A DNA stretch of 45,601 bases from Hadesarchaea archaeon (GTDB lineage: Archaea > Hadarchaeota > Hadarchaeia > Hadarchaeales > WYZ-LMO6). The stretch lies in the NCBI GenBank assembly GCA_029259185.1, contig JAPDJF010000030.1, forward strand, positions 1-45,601, read 5' to 3'. The notes beneath the pieces were generated by a model. That model was given only the letters and a program-made list of their open reading frames with translations, did no database searches and was not told where the DNA came from. A program made the position numbers and the translations under genes. Each line of letters opens with the position of its first letter. Position 1 is the stretch's first letter. This document shows, one piece after another, positions 15,880 through 25,940 of this stretch.

Positions 15880-17055
15880 TCACCTCACCTTCTCAACGTC
15901 CAGCCCTATCCAGTGAAGCACTTTCCCCACCTCTCCGCTCGAGGCCGCACCAGAGGTGATTTCGATCACCTCATCCAGATCGGAGAACTTGACGTCCCTT
16001 CCCCCCAAGCCCATCACGAAATCGAGGAAAAGGGGTCTCCGCTTGACATTGGCGAACGCTGCCACAACATCCGTGTACAATGCCCCAACCCATCCCATCG
16101 AGATATCCTTCTCCACCACCCCTACTGCTTTTGCCCCCATCAAGACTTCTGCAAGCTCCTCGGCCGGAAATGGTCTGTAGAGCCTCAGCTTCACCAGCCC
16201 AACTTTCTCCCCACGTCCTCTCCATCTGTCGACCACCTCTTTGATGGTTCCGGCCAGCGAACCCATGGTGAGCAAAATTATATCGGCATCGTCGGTGCGG
16301 TACTCCTCCATCATCCCGTACTTCCTCCCAAACCGTTTACCGAACTCCTCATCTACCTCCACCAATTTTTTCTTCGCGAGTTCGGTAGCCTCATGCTGCT
16401 GATACCTGAACTCCTGATACACCTCCGGAACTCCTACCGCTCCCATCGTGATGGGATGTTCAGGATCGAGCTTAAACTTCGGGGAATAGGGGGGAAGGAA
16501 AGAATCCACTTCATCCTGCTCTGGAACATCCACCGGCTCAACCGTGTGGGAAAGGATGTAACCATCATAACACACCATCACGGGGAGAAAGACCTGTTCG
16601 GCCAAACGAAAGGCCTGAAGTACCGAATCCAATATCTCTTGGTTGTTCTCACAGTACAGCTGCACCCAACCCGAATCCCTGACCGCCATCGAATCTTGCT
16701 GATCGTTCCATATACTCAGGGGAGCCGAGAGTGACCGATTAGCGTTGGTCATCACGATAGGCAATCTCATCCCCGAGACCACGTATAGGATCTCGCTCAT
16801 CAGCATCAATCCCTGTGAAGAAGTGGCCGTGAATGCTCTCGCTCCCGTGGCCGAGGCCCCCAAGCAAACACTCAGTGCGCTGTGCTCCGACTCTACCTTA
16901 ACGAATTCCGCATCCAGTTCACCGTCTGCCACGAACTTCGCCAACGTCTCCACTACCACGGTCTGGGGGGTGATAGGATAAGCTGAGATGACCTGAACCC
17001 TAGCTAATTTAGCCGCCATCGCGGCCGCCTCATTTCCATTCAACACCCGTCTCAA
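15880..17055 (-). CDS. porA: Pyruvate:ferredoxin oxidoreductase, alpha subunit
   Basis: The 391-residue alpha subunit shows LNGNEAAAMAAKLARVQVIS, AYPITPQTVVVETLAKF and VKVESEHSALSVCLGASATGAR split over residues 5-75, the usual pyrimidine-binding half of the ThDP site, then RAFTATSSQGL and a C-terminal transketolase-like domain. It joins PorB to form the catalytic centre. Start TTG 17055 is two bases after the stop of the delta-fusion gene and has a GGAGGG site about eight bases upstream. Pyruvate as substrate is inferred from the gene order and the nearby acs; another 2-oxoacid cannot be excluded. Confidence 0.9.
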   Translation of the reverse strand: MRRVLNGNEAAAMAAKLARVQVISAYPITPQTVVVETLAKFVADGELDAEFVKVESEHSALSVCLGASATGARAFTATSSQGLMLMSEILYVVSGMRLPIVMTNANRSLSAPLSIWNDQQDSMAVRDSGWVQLYCENNQEILDSVLQAFRLAEQVFLPVMVCYDGYILSHTVEPVDVPEQDEVDSFLPPYSPKFKLDPEHPITMGAVGVPEVYQEFRYQQHEATELAKKKLVEVDEEFGKRFGRKYGMMEEYRTDDADIILLTMGSLAGTIKEVVDRWRGRGEKVGLVKLRLYRPFPAEELAEVLMGAKAVGVVEKDISMGWVGALYTDVVAAFANVKRRPLFLDFVMGLGGRDVKFSDLDEVIEITSGAASSGEVGKVLHWIGLDVEKVR

Positions 17056-17056
17056 C

Positions 17057-18229
17057 TCATCCCTCCTCCACCATCCTTATCACTCCCCTCGGACACTCGT
17101 TCGCACATATCCCGCACCCCTTACAGTAATCGTAGTTCACCTCGTACTCGATCTCACCGAGCTTCACGATCGAAGCATCGGGACAGTAGAACCAACAGTT
17201 GTTGCACCCATTGCACACACCACAACTGAAACACCTCTCAGCCTCTATCTCCACCATTCGTCCCACAGCCTCCGAGATGCTTCCCTCGGGTATCGAAACC
17301 CGAGGGGAAAACGTGAAATAATCGAGATTTATTTCCTCAAATTTCACAGGTTGAGGCTCCAACACTTGGGGCAAACTTTCGTCCCGGAGGTATTTGTCAA
17401 TGGCGATGGCGGCTTTTCTCCCGGATCCTATGGCCCAAGCCACCCCGCGTCTCGCCCCCACAGCCGCATCTCCGCCCACAAACAGCTCCTTCCTTCCGGT
17501 TCTCCCCCACCGGTCAATCTTCACTCGTCCATGCTCTACGGCTACCCCTTGGGGCAACTGAGGGAGGCCGAACATCCTGCCAGGTGCTAGGAAAACTGCA
17601 TCATACTCCCTCAGCTCATCTAGATTTTCGATGCGGTGCCCGGTTCGGATCTCCATTCCAAGATTCAAGATCGAAGATAGCTCACGTCTCAGGATCTCTC
17701 TGGGCAAACGCTCCTCGGCAATCCCCACCGCCATCATCCCCCCCGTTACCTCCAGTGCCTCGAAAATCGTGACCCTGTGACCCAACAGGGTGAGGTGGTA
17801 AGCACAAGCTATCCCTGCCGGACCCGATCCCACCACAGCTACCTTTTTCCCCGTGGGAGGGCTCGAACTTTTTTTGATCCACCCTTCCCTTAACCCCAAA
17901 TCACCGAGAAATCGCTCGATCTCGTGGATCGCCAAGGGTTCATCGAATTTCCTTCGGTTACACACCCTCTCACACGGATGATAGCATATCCTCCCACACA
18001 CCGAGGGCAAGGGATTCGTCTCCTTGAGAACTTCCCAAGCCTCTCTGAACTTCCCATCCTTGACGAGGTACAAGATGCGCTGAACATCGTTCCCAACCGG
18101 ACAGCCAACATTGCATGGAGGCGTCCTGTTCTCATAAATAGGGCGTAAGTGTCTCCACCCTCCCGTTAGGTAGTCTACGCTACTGCCGGGTTTATCTATA
18201 ACCGCACCAGGCAGCAATTTTGAGCTCAT
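17057..18229 (-). CDS. porD: POR delta subunit fused to a GltD-like flavoprotein half
   Basis: The 390-residue protein joins two modules. Residues 35-110 are the N-terminal iron-sulfur domain of GltD/NfnB-type proteins (Cys39, 43, 78, 82, 86, 90). The FAD-binding fold follows with GSGPAG at 134-139. In GltD an NAD(P)H-binding domain is inserted next, but here the chain passes within about 30 residues from [10 protein letters not shown] to ELFVGGDAA, so that domain is missing. Residues about 320-390 are a PorD-type 2[4Fe-4S] ferredoxin ([13 protein letters not shown]...CP and [12 protein letters not shown]). The gene lies between porC (4-base overlap) and porA, so it is the delta subunit of the complex. 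It may add a flavin to the electron path or bind a partner. Confidence 0.85.
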   Translation of the reverse strand: MSSKLLPGAVIDKPGSSVDYLTGGWRHLRPIYENRTPPCNVGCPVGNDVQRILYLVKDGKFREAWEVLKETNPLPSVCGRICYHPCERVCNRRKFDEPLAIHEIERFLGDLGLREGWIKKSSSPPTGKKVAVVGSGPAGIACAYHLTLLGHRVTIFEALEVTGGMMAVGIAEERLPREILRRELSSILNLGMEIRTGHRIENLDELREYDAVFLAPGRMFGLPQLPQGVAVEHGRVKIDRWGRTGRKELFVGGDAAVGARRGVAWAIGSGRKAAIAIDKYLRDESLPQVLEPQPVKFEEINLDYFTFSPRVSIPEGSISEAVGRMVEIEAERCFSCGVCNGCNNCWFYCPDASIVKLGEIEYEVNYDYCKGCGICANECPRGVIRMVEEG

Positions 18230-18762
18230 CCCATCTCCCTCGACTTTTCGTACGCAGCCCTGACGGCGGCCACGTTTCTCTCTGCCACCCTTTCTTTGAA
18301 ATAACTTCTGATCACTTTTAACACCGACTCCAAGTTAACCATCTCCGTAGCCTTTACGTACGCCCCCAACATCGCCATGTTGGTTATAGGTACCCCTATT
18401 TTCTCGATCGCGATCGAAGTGGCATCGACCGTTACTATCCTTTTAGCCTTGAGTCCTCGCGGAACTTCTCGGGTGTTGAGTATGAGAATGCCGTCTCGTT
18501 TCAAACCCTCTGACACGTTCACCACACCCAAGAGTGTCGGATCCAAGACAACCACGTGATCCGGGGTGTATATCTGGGTTCGAACCCTGATCGGTTTCTC
18601 GTCGATCCTAGCGAAAGCCACCACCGGCGCCCCCCTCCTCTCTGCACCAAAAAAAGGAAAGGCCTGACAGTACTTCCCTTCTAGAAAAGCTGCTTCTGCT
18701 AACAGCCTCGCGGCTGTAACCGCACCCTGACCACCGCGACCGTGAAACCTTATCTCAATCAT
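18226..18762 (-). CDS. porC: Pyruvate:ferredoxin oxidoreductase, gamma subunit
   Basis: The 178-residue gamma subunit starts [24 protein letters not shown] cut here to its core [10 protein letters not shown] (residues 5-14), then [12 protein letters not shown] and NMAMLGAY, all typical for the domain that binds CoA in POR enzymes. ATG 18762 is preferred because a TATA-like ATTTAAAT at about 18785-18793 would start transcription near 18764; ATG 18771 and 18786 are in frame but lie at or before that point. It leads the operon porC-D-A-B. Confidence 0.9.
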
Positions 18763-18879
18763 TTTTACCATCTTGACAACTCTCATTTAAATCATTTTAC
18801 ATCTTGATAACCCAACAACTCTTAAGAATTGATTTATATCCATACCGGTCCAAAATTCCATCACGTATTCTGGTGCCCT

Positions 18880-19620
18880 TCAAGGTGATCTGCGCACTCC
18901 TCTCTTCCTCAGGTATTCCCTCGCCAACATCCTTACCTGCTCATCGCGCATCTTTATAGTCAACATCTGCTGAACCACGAGAGTCAAGAAAACGAAGAAC
19001 ACTAGGATCCCGCCGAATCCACCCGTGATGTTCGCGACCTTCGTGAGAAGTGACTCCCCTCCGAAGACGGTCAACGTGAGCCCGACCACCATCGCCTTGT
19101 ACACGGATCCAAACAACAGAGAGGAGAGAACCAAAAGCGAGATTCCTGCGAAGAGTGTGTACCTCACGATGTCATGCTCCCGGAGGAATTTGAACAAGTC
19201 TGCTAAAGTTGATGATTTTTGACCCAAGAATCGCTTGAACCCCACGTTCTTCCAAAGCCTCACCCTTTCCCCCCTCTGGTATATCTCCTTTTCCTTCCCC
19301 CCAGCATCCAGTTCCTCGTAGACCTGTCCCTGAAGATCTCTCTTCACGTCTCCCGCCACATCCTCCTCCACCAAAACGGGAAGGGCTCTGTAACAGTCTT
19401 TCGTGCTCATCCTCGTTTCCTTGGCTATGTTCTCAACAAGCTCACTCACCAAATCGTCAAATCCTTCCTCCCTCAGCGTTTGTTCGATGGCGCTCCTCAG
19501 ATCCAAACCGCTCGTCCCCTCGACGCTTATGCGCTCCATCAAACTGTCTATGAAGGCTCGTCTGAACTTGTCGAACCTCGCCCTCCTCAGGATCTCCTTT
19601 CCCTTGGTATCGATCGTCAT
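18880..19620 (-). CDS. Membrane protein of unknown function
   Basis: The 246-residue protein has a long charged, helical N-terminal half (1-150, with LRSAIEQTLREEGF and many Lys/Glu), then two or three membrane helices (about 152-172, 174-192, 203-225) and a basic C-terminal tail (RMLAREYLRKRG). No catalytic motif or known family was recognised. ATG 19620 is the start. It is monocistronic between acs and porC. The 90 bases between it and porC hold only AT-rich promoter-like sequence. Confidence 0.55.
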   Translation of the reverse strand: MTIDTKGKEILRRARFDKFRRAFIDSLMERISVEGTSGLDLRSAIEQTLREEGFDDLVSELVENIAKETRMSTKDCYRALPVLVEEDVAGDVKRDLQGQVYEELDAGGKEKEIYQRGERVRLWKNVGFKRFLGQKSSTLADLFKFLREHDIVRYTLFAGISLLVLSSLLFGSVYKAMVVGLTLTVFGGESLLTKVANITGGFGGILVFFVFLTLVVQQMLTIKMRDEQVRMLAREYLRKRGVRRSP

Positions 19621-19686
19621 GAAAGCTTCTATCCCCTAACGCATTTCTGCGTCCCCAAATAAAACTCCCTCTAAAACGGTGACCGA

Positions 19687-21633
19687 TCAGCCACTGTAGC
19701 CTACCCTTTCTTTTAAGATCTCAACGACCTCTGGATTGAAGAGAGTTGAGGTATCCCCTATCGGGGCGTTGATCAAGAGAGATTTGAGGATCCTCCGCAT
19801 TATCTTCCCGCTTCGAGTCTTGGGCAAATCTGGAACGAACAGTATCCGCTCGGGTGTCGCGGTGGGGCCTATCTTCTCCCTGACCAAGGATTTGAGTTCC
19901 TTCTCGAGTTCGGGGGATGGAGAAACCCCCTTTCTAAGCACGACATATGCCACGGGTGTTTCTCCTTTCACCTCGTGGGGTTTTGAGACCACAGCACTCT
20001 CGGTCACTGCTTCGTGGGCGTTTATCACGTCCTCCACCTCAGCCGTTGAAAGACGATGGCCGGACACTTTCATCACATCATCCACCCTTCCCGTTACCCT
20101 TATACACCCGTAGAGTGCCCGAACTGCCCCATCCGATGGGAAGTAGTATCTGTAGTCGAACTTAGCCCAATAAGTTTCCCTGTATTTTTCATCTGCCTTA
20201 TACAGTCCTCGGAGCATGCCGGGCGCGAGGGGGGGGACCTGAACTAAGTAACCGGAGTCGGTAGGGTTTCCGTCCTCATCAACTATGGTCAGCTCCGTCC
20301 CTGGAAATGGACGCCCGGCCACGGTGGGGATAAACGGCCCTATTCCAGGAAGGGACATTATGAGCGTCCCACCCGTCTCCGTTTGCCACCAAGTATCGGT
20401 AATCGGACACCTCCCCCCGCCCACGACTTTAAAGTACCATAACCACGTCTCCCGATCTATCGGTTCACCGACGGTGCCCAAAAGTCTAAGACTGCTCAGG
20501 TCGTGCTTTTTAACCCACTCTTCGCCGAACCTAACGAACATCCTTATCGCAGTTGGTGCTGTGTAAAATATGGTTACCCTTTGTTTCTCTATGATCTCCC
20601 ACCACCGATCGGGGGCAGGGTAGTCTGGCGCTCCCTCGTAAATTAGGAGGGTGGAATTGTTCAAGAGCGGACCGTAGCAAGCATACGTGTGACCGGTAAC
20701 CCACCCGATATCCGAGGTGCACCAGAATACGTCGTCGTCGTGGAGATCAAACACCCACTTGGCGGTCCAGTACGCTTGGGTGAGATATCCTCCAGTGGTA
20801 TGCATCACCCCTTTCGGCTTCCCGGTCGTGCCGCTCGTGTAGAGGAGGAAGAGGAGATCCTCACTGTCCATCTCCTCCGGCTGGCACCATCCTCCCGCCT
20901 CCTCCGTTACCTCATGCCACCACACATCCCGCCCCTCCTGCATTTTCACCTCGTTTCCGGCTCGTCTGACCACCACCACTTTCTCCACACACGTTCCTTT
21001 GACAGCCTCATCGGCATTTGACTTCAAATTCACACACTTACCCCTCCGGTAGTACCCATCACACGTGACAAGCACTTTGGCTTCCGCATCCTCCAATCTC
21101 ACCCTCAAGGCTTGGGGGGCGAAAGCCGAGAAAACGACGGTGTGGGGGGCTCCCAAGCGGGCACATGCGAGTATGGTGGGATAGAGCTCAGGGATCATCG
21201 GGAGGTAAATACCCACCCGATCTCCCTTCTTGACCCCCAGCTTCCTCAACGCGTTGGCAAACTTATTCACTTGGAGAAAGAGATCGTTATAGGTCAAAAC
21301 CCTCACGGGCTCGTTTGGGGGCTCAGGGATCCAGATCACGGCCCTTTTGTTTCCCTTCCCCTGTCTAACATGCCTATCGACGGCGTTGTAGCTCGCGTTA
21401 ATTTTTCCGCCCACAAACCATCTCACGTAAGGCGGATTCCACTCATACGTCTTGTCCCATCTCCTGAACCACTCCAATCCTTCTGAAGCGAGTTTCTCCC
21501 AGAAGGCCACCCTATCCTTGGAGGCTTCCTCATAGATTTTTGGATCGTTGACCCATGCCCTCTTCTTCATTTCCTCGGAGGGCCAGTAAATGTTCTTCTC
21601 TTTCGGGTCCTCGACCACCCAACTCAAAGGCAT
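19687..21633 (-). CDS. acs: Acetyl-CoA synthetase (AMP-forming)
   Basis: The 648-residue enzyme makes acetyl-CoA from acetate, ATP and CoA via acetyl-AMP. Motifs in order: LYTSGTTGKPKGVMHTTGGY (about 266-285, the AMP-loop), WCTSDIGWVTGH, TDTWWQTETGG (the adenylate motif), YYFPSDGAVR in place of the usual YFTGDGA, and the acetylatable lysine in PKTRSGKIMRR. Full length and a clean ATG at 21633. It could assimilate acetate or run with POR around the acetyl-CoA node. YFPSD rather than YFTGD is a small departure from the norm. Confidence 0.95.
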   Translation of the reverse strand: MPLSWVVEDPKEKNIYWPSEEMKKRAWVNDPKIYEEASKDRVAFWEKLASEGLEWFRRWDKTYEWNPPYVRWFVGGKINASYNAVDRHVRQGKGNKRAVIWIPEPPNEPVRVLTYNDLFLQVNKFANALRKLGVKKGDRVGIYLPMIPELYPTILACARLGAPHTVVFSAFAPQALRVRLEDAEAKVLVTCDGYYRRGKCVNLKSNADEAVKGTCVEKVVVVRRAGNEVKMQEGRDVWWHEVTEEAGGWCQPEEMDSEDLLFLLYTSGTTGKPKGVMHTTGGYLTQAYWTAKWVFDLHDDDVFWCTSDIGWVTGHTYACYGPLLNNSTLLIYEGAPDYPAPDRWWEIIEKQRVTIFYTAPTAIRMFVRFGEEWVKKHDLSSLRLLGTVGEPIDRETWLWYFKVVGGGRCPITDTWWQTETGGTLIMSLPGIGPFIPTVAGRPFPGTELTIVDEDGNPTDSGYLVQVPPLAPGMLRGLYKADEKYRETYWAKFDYRYYFPSDGAVRALYGCIRVTGRVDDVMKVSGHRLSTAEVEDVINAHEAVTESAVVSKPHEVKGETPVAYVVLRKGVSPSPELEKELKSLVREKIGPTATPERILFVPDLPKTRSGKIMRRILKSLLINAPIGDTSTLFNPEVVEILKERVGYSG

Positions 21634-21688
21634 CTACAGTTCATGTCGATCCTCTCATAAAAGCTTTTTCCCCGGAGGATGGCTAGAA

Positions 21689-22010
21689 ATATGGGGGTAC
21701 CGGCGAGCTGGTGGGCAGCTGCCGGGCGACTCCGTCGCCTGAGGAAATTCCATCCATCAAGTAGGCACCGCGAGCCCGTGAGGGCTAGACCGAGAGGTCT
21801 GACCCTGGCACAGAAACGACACCCACCGGTCCGTGGGCGATGATGCGGAAACGCTGAGGTCGGATCGGAGAGGGATGAAACGGCCAATCCGCGGGATGCA
21901 AGGGCAAGTTTCCATCGATGAGCGCCTACTCGAGATGGGTGGTGGCCCGCTGAGCCCAATGCTGCCTAAAACAGAAGATGGATTACGGCCAGCACGCCGG
22001 TGCCCCATAT
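21689..22010 (+). ncRNA. rnpB: RNase P RNA
   Basis: The RNA has the conserved P4 5' strand CTGAGGAAATTCCATCC (about 21739-21755) and the 3' conserved region ACAGAAGATGGATTACGGCC (21971-21990), which pair in RNase P. The ends ATATGGGG (21689-21696) and CCCCATAT (22003-22010) form P1, followed by TACCGGC against GCCGGTG. Size is about 322 nt, normal for archaeal type A RNase P RNA, the ribozyme that removes the 5' leader of pre-tRNAs. It sits between acs and the S26e-like gene. Confidence 0.95.
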
Positions 22011-22046
22011 CGTTTTAAGCCGGCTGGCTGTTAAGTAGATGGTGCT

Positions 22047-22268
22047 ATGGGAAAGAAGTGGGGACGCTACGCGATCGGAGGGAGAAGCCAACCTGTCTCT
22101 TGTGTGTATTGTGGTCGCCTGGTCCCACGGATAAAAGCCGTACCCGTGAAGAGGGGCTCATGGCTGGACCCAAAAGCTATCCCGGGAATAGACAGGAGAA
22201 AAATATTCATTCCCGCTAGAAAGGGCTACGCGTGCATCTCATGCGCAAAACATCGAGGACTACTATGA
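22047..22268 (+). CDS. Ribosomal protein S26e-like zinc-ribbon protein
   Basis: The 73-residue basic protein has two zinc-ribbon knuckles, VSCVYCGRLVPRIKA (17-31) and YACISCAKHRGL (61-72), in the arrangement of S26e (C-x2-C-GxLVPxDKA ... Y-C-x2-C-A). The N-terminus is shorter and the middle (GSWLDPKAIPGIDRRK) differs from the usual form, so this is S26e or a diverged relative. The ATG at 22047 follows the RNase P RNA by 36 bases. The gene ends exactly where L40e, on the other strand, ends. Confidence 0.7.
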   Translation: MGKKWGRYAIGGRSQPVSCVYCGRLVPRIKAVPVKRGSWLDPKAIPGIDRRKIFIPARKGYACISCAKHRGLL

Positions 22269-22415
22269 TCACGCCCTCCTCTCTTTGGCCTTGGGCCTCA
22301 GTTTGGTGTACCCACACTTCCTGCACTTGACTGCCCTCCAAGCATTGTGAGCGTTGCATCGCATACATATCTTCACCCGGAATAAGCGCTTCTCGGCCAC
22401 CTCGAACCTAGCCAT
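22269..22415 (-). CDS. rpl40e: Ribosomal protein L40e
   Basis: This 48-residue protein reads [20 protein letters not shown] and then a second knuckle [18 protein letters not shown]. The C-x2-C-x10-C-x2-C zinc ribbon (Cys17, 20, 31, 34) and the basic tail are diagnostic for archaeal L40e of the large subunit. ATG 22415 has a strong ribosome site GGAGGTGA that also contains the stop of nnrD, so the two genes are coupled. Confidence 0.95.
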   Translation of the reverse strand: MARFEVAEKRLFRVKICMRCNAHNAWRAVKCRKCGYTKLRPKAKERRA

Positions 22416-22419
22416 CCGA

Positions 22420-23289
22420 TCACCTCCTAAGCGACCTCAATACATCCGGTATCTTCTCGATTAAATCTGACGCCGTGAAACCATACCCCCTTTCCCTCAT
22501 ACACATATCGCCTGCCATACCGTTTATGAACGCGCCCCCCCAGGCTGCTTCAAAAGCTTTGACACCTTGGGCTAGGAGTGCTCCCACCACACCCGAAAGG
22601 ACATCGCCCGTCCCCCCAACCGTCATGCCTGGATTCCCGGTTCGATTCACTATCACGCGACCCTGGGGGGAGGAAATGACATCCGTCCAACCCTTCAACA
22701 GGATCACGCACCCGAGCCTCTTGGCGAGTTCAGAAACCTGTTTCACACGCTTCCCCAAATCGTTTGACACTTCTTCACCCCCGAGGAGTTTAAACTCGCC
22801 CGCATGAGGGGTGAGCACGACCTCTGTACCCTCCAACACATCCGGTTCGCCCACCACGGCTTTCACCCCATCCGCATCCACGAGCACGGGCAGATGGTGT
22901 TCTCTGACCCGCTTTAGGAAAGAAGTGATCGCCTTCAACGTCCTGTCAAGCGTTCCGAGTCCCGGCCCTACGACCACCGCATCGCACCTCTCGAGTTCGG
23001 GATCGAGTTCACGCAGGACCTTGGGCTCTAGATTCTCGCACGGGAGCTTTATGGTTATAAGATCTGGAGCGAATGAATTGATGATCCTAGCCGTTTCAAA
23101 AGGAGCCGCCACCGTGGCGAGATCCACCCCAGTCCTCAATGCTGCAAGGGCGGTTAGGGCTGGGGCCCCGACGTAGCGTGAGGATCCTCCCAGCACCAGC
23201 AACCTCCCGTTGTCCCCTTTACGCGAGTCCCGTCTCCTCCTCGGAATTAGCCCTTTCACATCCGATACGCGTACGTACTTGAACCCCAT
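22420..23289 (-). CDS. nnrD: ADP/ATP-dependent NAD(P)H-hydrate dehydratase
   Basis: The 289-residue enzyme repairs damaged NAD(P)HX. Ribokinase-like motifs are present: [13 protein letters not shown] near the N-terminus, [34 protein letters not shown] and the nucleotide-binding [16 protein letters not shown] with the catalytic Asp. Many archaea fuse this to an epimerase domain; here the dehydratase stands alone. ATG 23289 is preferred over ATG 23310 because a TATA-like TATTTA at 23314-23319 would start transcription near 23290. It is co-transcribed with L40e and divergent from lysA. Confidence 0.9.
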   Translation of the reverse strand: MGFKYVRVSDVKGLIPRRRRDSRKGDNGRLLVLGGSSRYVGAPALTALAALRTGVDLATVAAPFETARIINSFAPDLITIKLPCENLEPKVLRELDPELERCDAVVVGPGLGTLDRTLKAITSFLKRVREHHLPVLVDADGVKAVVGEPDVLEGTEVVLTPHAGEFKLLGGEEVSNDLGKRVKQVSELAKRLGCVILLKGWTDVISSPQGRVIVNRTGNPGMTVGGTGDVLSGVVGALLAQGVKAFEAAWGGAFINGMAGDMCMRERGYGFTASDLIEKIPDVLRSLRR

Positions 23290-23391
23290 CCTACTCTTGT
23301 CCACTCCCATGAGTAAATACGTGATGGCCCTCCAGCCCCATCCAACACGACGAACCCTCTGCTTTTTAACCCATCCCAGAAAAGTAAGAGC

Positions 23392-24708
23392 TTGGAAAAA
23401 GTGTTTAAGGAACACTTCCGGGTTGACGAAAACGGGAACCTCTACGTGGGAGGCGTGAAGGCATCGGATCTAGCCGAGAGGTTCGGCACCCCGCTTTTCG
23501 TGATGGATGAGGTGAGGATAAGGAATAACTACAGGAGGTTCTACAACGCCTTCGCCACCAGGTGGGAGAGGGTGCTCATCGCTTACGCCTATAAGGCGAA
23601 TTCGAACTTAGCCGTCTGTAAGGTGTTGCACGAAGAAGGAGCGGGGGCCGAGGTTGTCTCGATGTGCGAACTCAAAGCCGCCCTAGGGCTAGGCGTGCCA
23701 GCGGAGAAAATAGTCTTCAACGGAAACAACAAAAGTGAAAGGGAGATCGAACTCGCCGCTCGAAAAGGAGTGCTGATCAACGTTGATAGCCTCGAGGAAC
23801 TCGAGCTCATCAACGAACTCTCTACCGGGCTTGGGAGAAAAGTTAGGATTGGGATAAGAGTCAACCCGAACATAGAGGTGCCAACCCATCCCTACATCGC
23901 CACGGGTCTCAGGGAGAGCAAGTTCGGACTCGACATGGAAAGTGGTGAAGCCTTGGAGGGATTCTCAAAGGCGATGGGATACAAAAACTTGGAGGTGGTA
24001 GGAATCCACTGCCACGTGGGATCGCAAATCCTGGACACTGCCCCGTTCGAGGAAGAGGCCAAGCGGGTGATGGACTTCGTGGGCAAACTCAAGGAGGAAT
24101 TGAGACTCCAACTCGAATTCGTAGACTTGGGGGGCGGACTGGGAGTACCGAGGAAGCCCGGAGAGAGAGGAGCATCTCCGGAGGAAGTTGCATCTAGGGT
24201 AATTCCTGTGCTGAGGGAATCCGTGCGGGAGAGGGGTGTGAAACCTTTTACCCTGATATTGGAGCCCGGGAGATACCTAGTCGGGGACGCGGGAGTGCTC
24301 CTCCTCAGGGTAGGATGTTTTAAACCGAGAGACAGGACGCCCTCATGGGTATGCGTGGATGGGGGGATAAACATACTGATCCGCCCCGCCCTGCTTGGGA
24401 CCTACTACCACATGGAAGTAGCGAACCGGATGAAGTCAGAACACACGGAGCTGGTGAACATCGCTGGCCCCCTCTGCCAATCGGGAGACGTGATAGGGAG
24501 GGAGAGGAAAATCCCTAAGGTGAGGAGGGGGGATCTCATAGCCGTTTTCGATGCCGGGGCATACACGCTTGTTATGTCGAGCCAATACAACTCCCAGCCC
24601 AGACCGGCTGTGGTGATGGTGAGAGAAGGGGAGGCTGAGGTCGTAAGGTATAGGGAGGACTGCGAGGACGTGCTGAGATACGAAAGGATCCCGAGCTGGT
24701 TACGATGA
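23392..24708 (+). CDS. lysA: Diaminopimelate decarboxylase
   Basis: The 438-residue PLP enzyme makes lysine from meso-diaminopimelate. The PLP lysine is in IAYAYKANSNLAV (about residue 67), GIHCHVGSQI binds phosphate/substrate, LDLGGGLG is seen as VDLGGGLGVPR, and EPGRYLVGDAG and the substrate cysteine in GPLCQSGD follow. Start TTG 23392 fits a TATA-like TTTTTAA at about 23361-23367 and gives a near-leaderless mRNA. First gene of lysA-lysC-dapA; its TGA overlaps the lysC ATG by four bases. Confidence 0.94.
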   Translation: MEKVFKEHFRVDENGNLYVGGVKASDLAERFGTPLFVMDEVRIRNNYRRFYNAFATRWERVLIAYAYKANSNLAVCKVLHEEGAGAEVVSMCELKAALGLGVPAEKIVFNGNNKSEREIELAARKGVLINVDSLEELELINELSTGLGRKVRIGIRVNPNIEVPTHPYIATGLRESKFGLDMESGEALEGFSKAMGYKNLEVVGIHCHVGSQILDTAPFEEEAKRVMDFVGKLKEELRLQLEFVDLGGGLGVPRKPGERGASPEEVASRVIPVLRESVRERGVKPFTLILEPGRYLVGDAGVLLLRVGCFKPRDRTPSWVCVDGGINILIRPALLGTYYHMEVANRMKSEHTELVNIAGPLCQSGDVIGRERKIPKVRRGDLIAVFDAGAYTLVMSSQYNSQPRPAVVMVREGEAEVVRYREDCEDVLRYERIPSWLR

Positions 24709-25940
24709 GGAAAAGAATCGTTGTGAAATTCGGAGGAACTTCGTTGGGTAGTGGTGAGCGCGTGAGGTTAGCCGCCAAATCGGTGCGAAGGGAGCACGAA
24801 AAAGGAACTCAGGTGATCGTTACGGTATCGGCGATGGGACACACGACCGACGAACTCGTGGCCGTGGCTAAAGTTGTATCCGGTGGAAAGATTTCACCCC
24901 ACGAGATGGACGATATAATGGCTATGGGGGAGAGGACGAGCGCTAGAGTGTTCGCAGTCGCCCTCCGCAGCCTTGGAGTGAAAGCCAAGGCGGTGGATCC
25001 TTCCAGCGAGGAGTGGCCCATCATAACCGACAGTGAATTCTCGAGAGCCAAAGTGGATCAAAAGGAAACCGCGAAGAGGATCAAGAAGTACCTCCTCCCC
25101 ATGGTGGAGAGGGGGATCGTCCCCGTCATCTGCGGTTTTTTGGGAAAGGATCTGAAAGGCAACATCACCACCTTGGGAAGGGGTGGCAGCGACATAACCG
25201 CATTCATCCTCGGGAAGTTCCTGAAGGCTTCAGAGGTGATCATCGTCACCGACGTTGAGGGAGTAATGACCGCAGACGTGAACGAAGTCCGAGGAGCGGA
25301 ACTACTGGACTCCATCACGGCCACGGAACTCAGAGAACTTGGAAGATTCGGTGCGAAAGTGATGCACCCCAGAGCAATGAACTACAAGATCCCAGAGGTC
25401 GATGCGAAAGTGATACACTTCAAGCATGGAGATTTATCAGCGAAGGGTACTAGGATAACTGGAGGGATAGTGGAGGGAGAGACCACGGGGATAAAGCTGC
25501 ACGACAGGCCAATAGGGATGATAACCGTCGTCGGAGAGGACATGCAACAGACACCGGGGATACTGGTCAAGACGATAAAGCCCCTGAGCGAGAAGGATGT
25601 GAACATCCTGGGGGTATCGATTGGACCTCGATCCTTTTCGATCTACGTTTGGCAAGACGATTTGAGGAAAGCCCTAGAACTCGTCCACATGAAAGTCAAG
25701 AGAGACGAGGTGATGAAATCCGTCACGAGCGAGAAGGATTTGGCCATGATAGTGGTGGAGAGCGAGAAGTTCATAGAGACCCCCGGGATGATAGCCACAC
25801 TCACCGCCCCGATAGCGAAAGCGAAGATAAACATAGTGGAGATCCTGTCGAGCAGGGCATCGATAAGCTTCTTCGTTGACTGGGAGAACAGGAAGAGGGC
25901 ATTTATGTTGTTGAAGAAGAGGATGGAAGAGGTGGGATGA
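24705..25940 (+). CDS. lysC: Aspartate kinase
   Basis: The 411-residue enzyme phosphorylates aspartate, opening the lysine/threonine/methionine branch. N-terminal VVKFGGTSLGSGERV (4-18), the GRGGSDITAFILG catalytic motif (about 159-171), and VTDVEGVMTADV are visible; the C-terminal 145 residues hold two ACT domains (start around TVVGEDMQQTPGI) that usually carry lysine or threonine feedback. ATG 24705 is coupled to lysA. Together with lysA and dapA it marks the DAP route to lysine. Confidence 0.94.
   Translation: MRKRIVVKFGGTSLGSGERVRLAAKSVRREHEKGTQVIVTVSAMGHTTDELVAVAKVVSGGKISPHEMDDIMAMGERTSARVFAVALRSLGVKAKAVDPSSEEWPIITDSEFSRAKVDQKETAKRIKKYLLPMVERGIVPVICGFLGKDLKGNITTLGRGGSDITAFILGKFLKASEVIIVTDVEGVMTADVNEVRGAELLDSITATELRELGRFGAKVMHPRAMNYKIPEVDAKVIHFKHGDLSAKGTRITGGIVEGETTGIKLHDRPIGMITVVGEDMQQTPGILVKTIKPLSEKDVNILGVSIGPRSFSIYVWQDDLRKALELVHMKVKRDEVMKSVTSEKDLAMIVVESEKFIETPGMIATLTAPIAKAKINIVEILSSRASISFFVDWENRKRAFMLLKKRMEEVG

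Noticed and set aside
21757-22008. Open frames overlapping the RNase P RNA
   Set aside because: They are by-products of the RNA gene, whose P1, P4 and conserved regions are clear.
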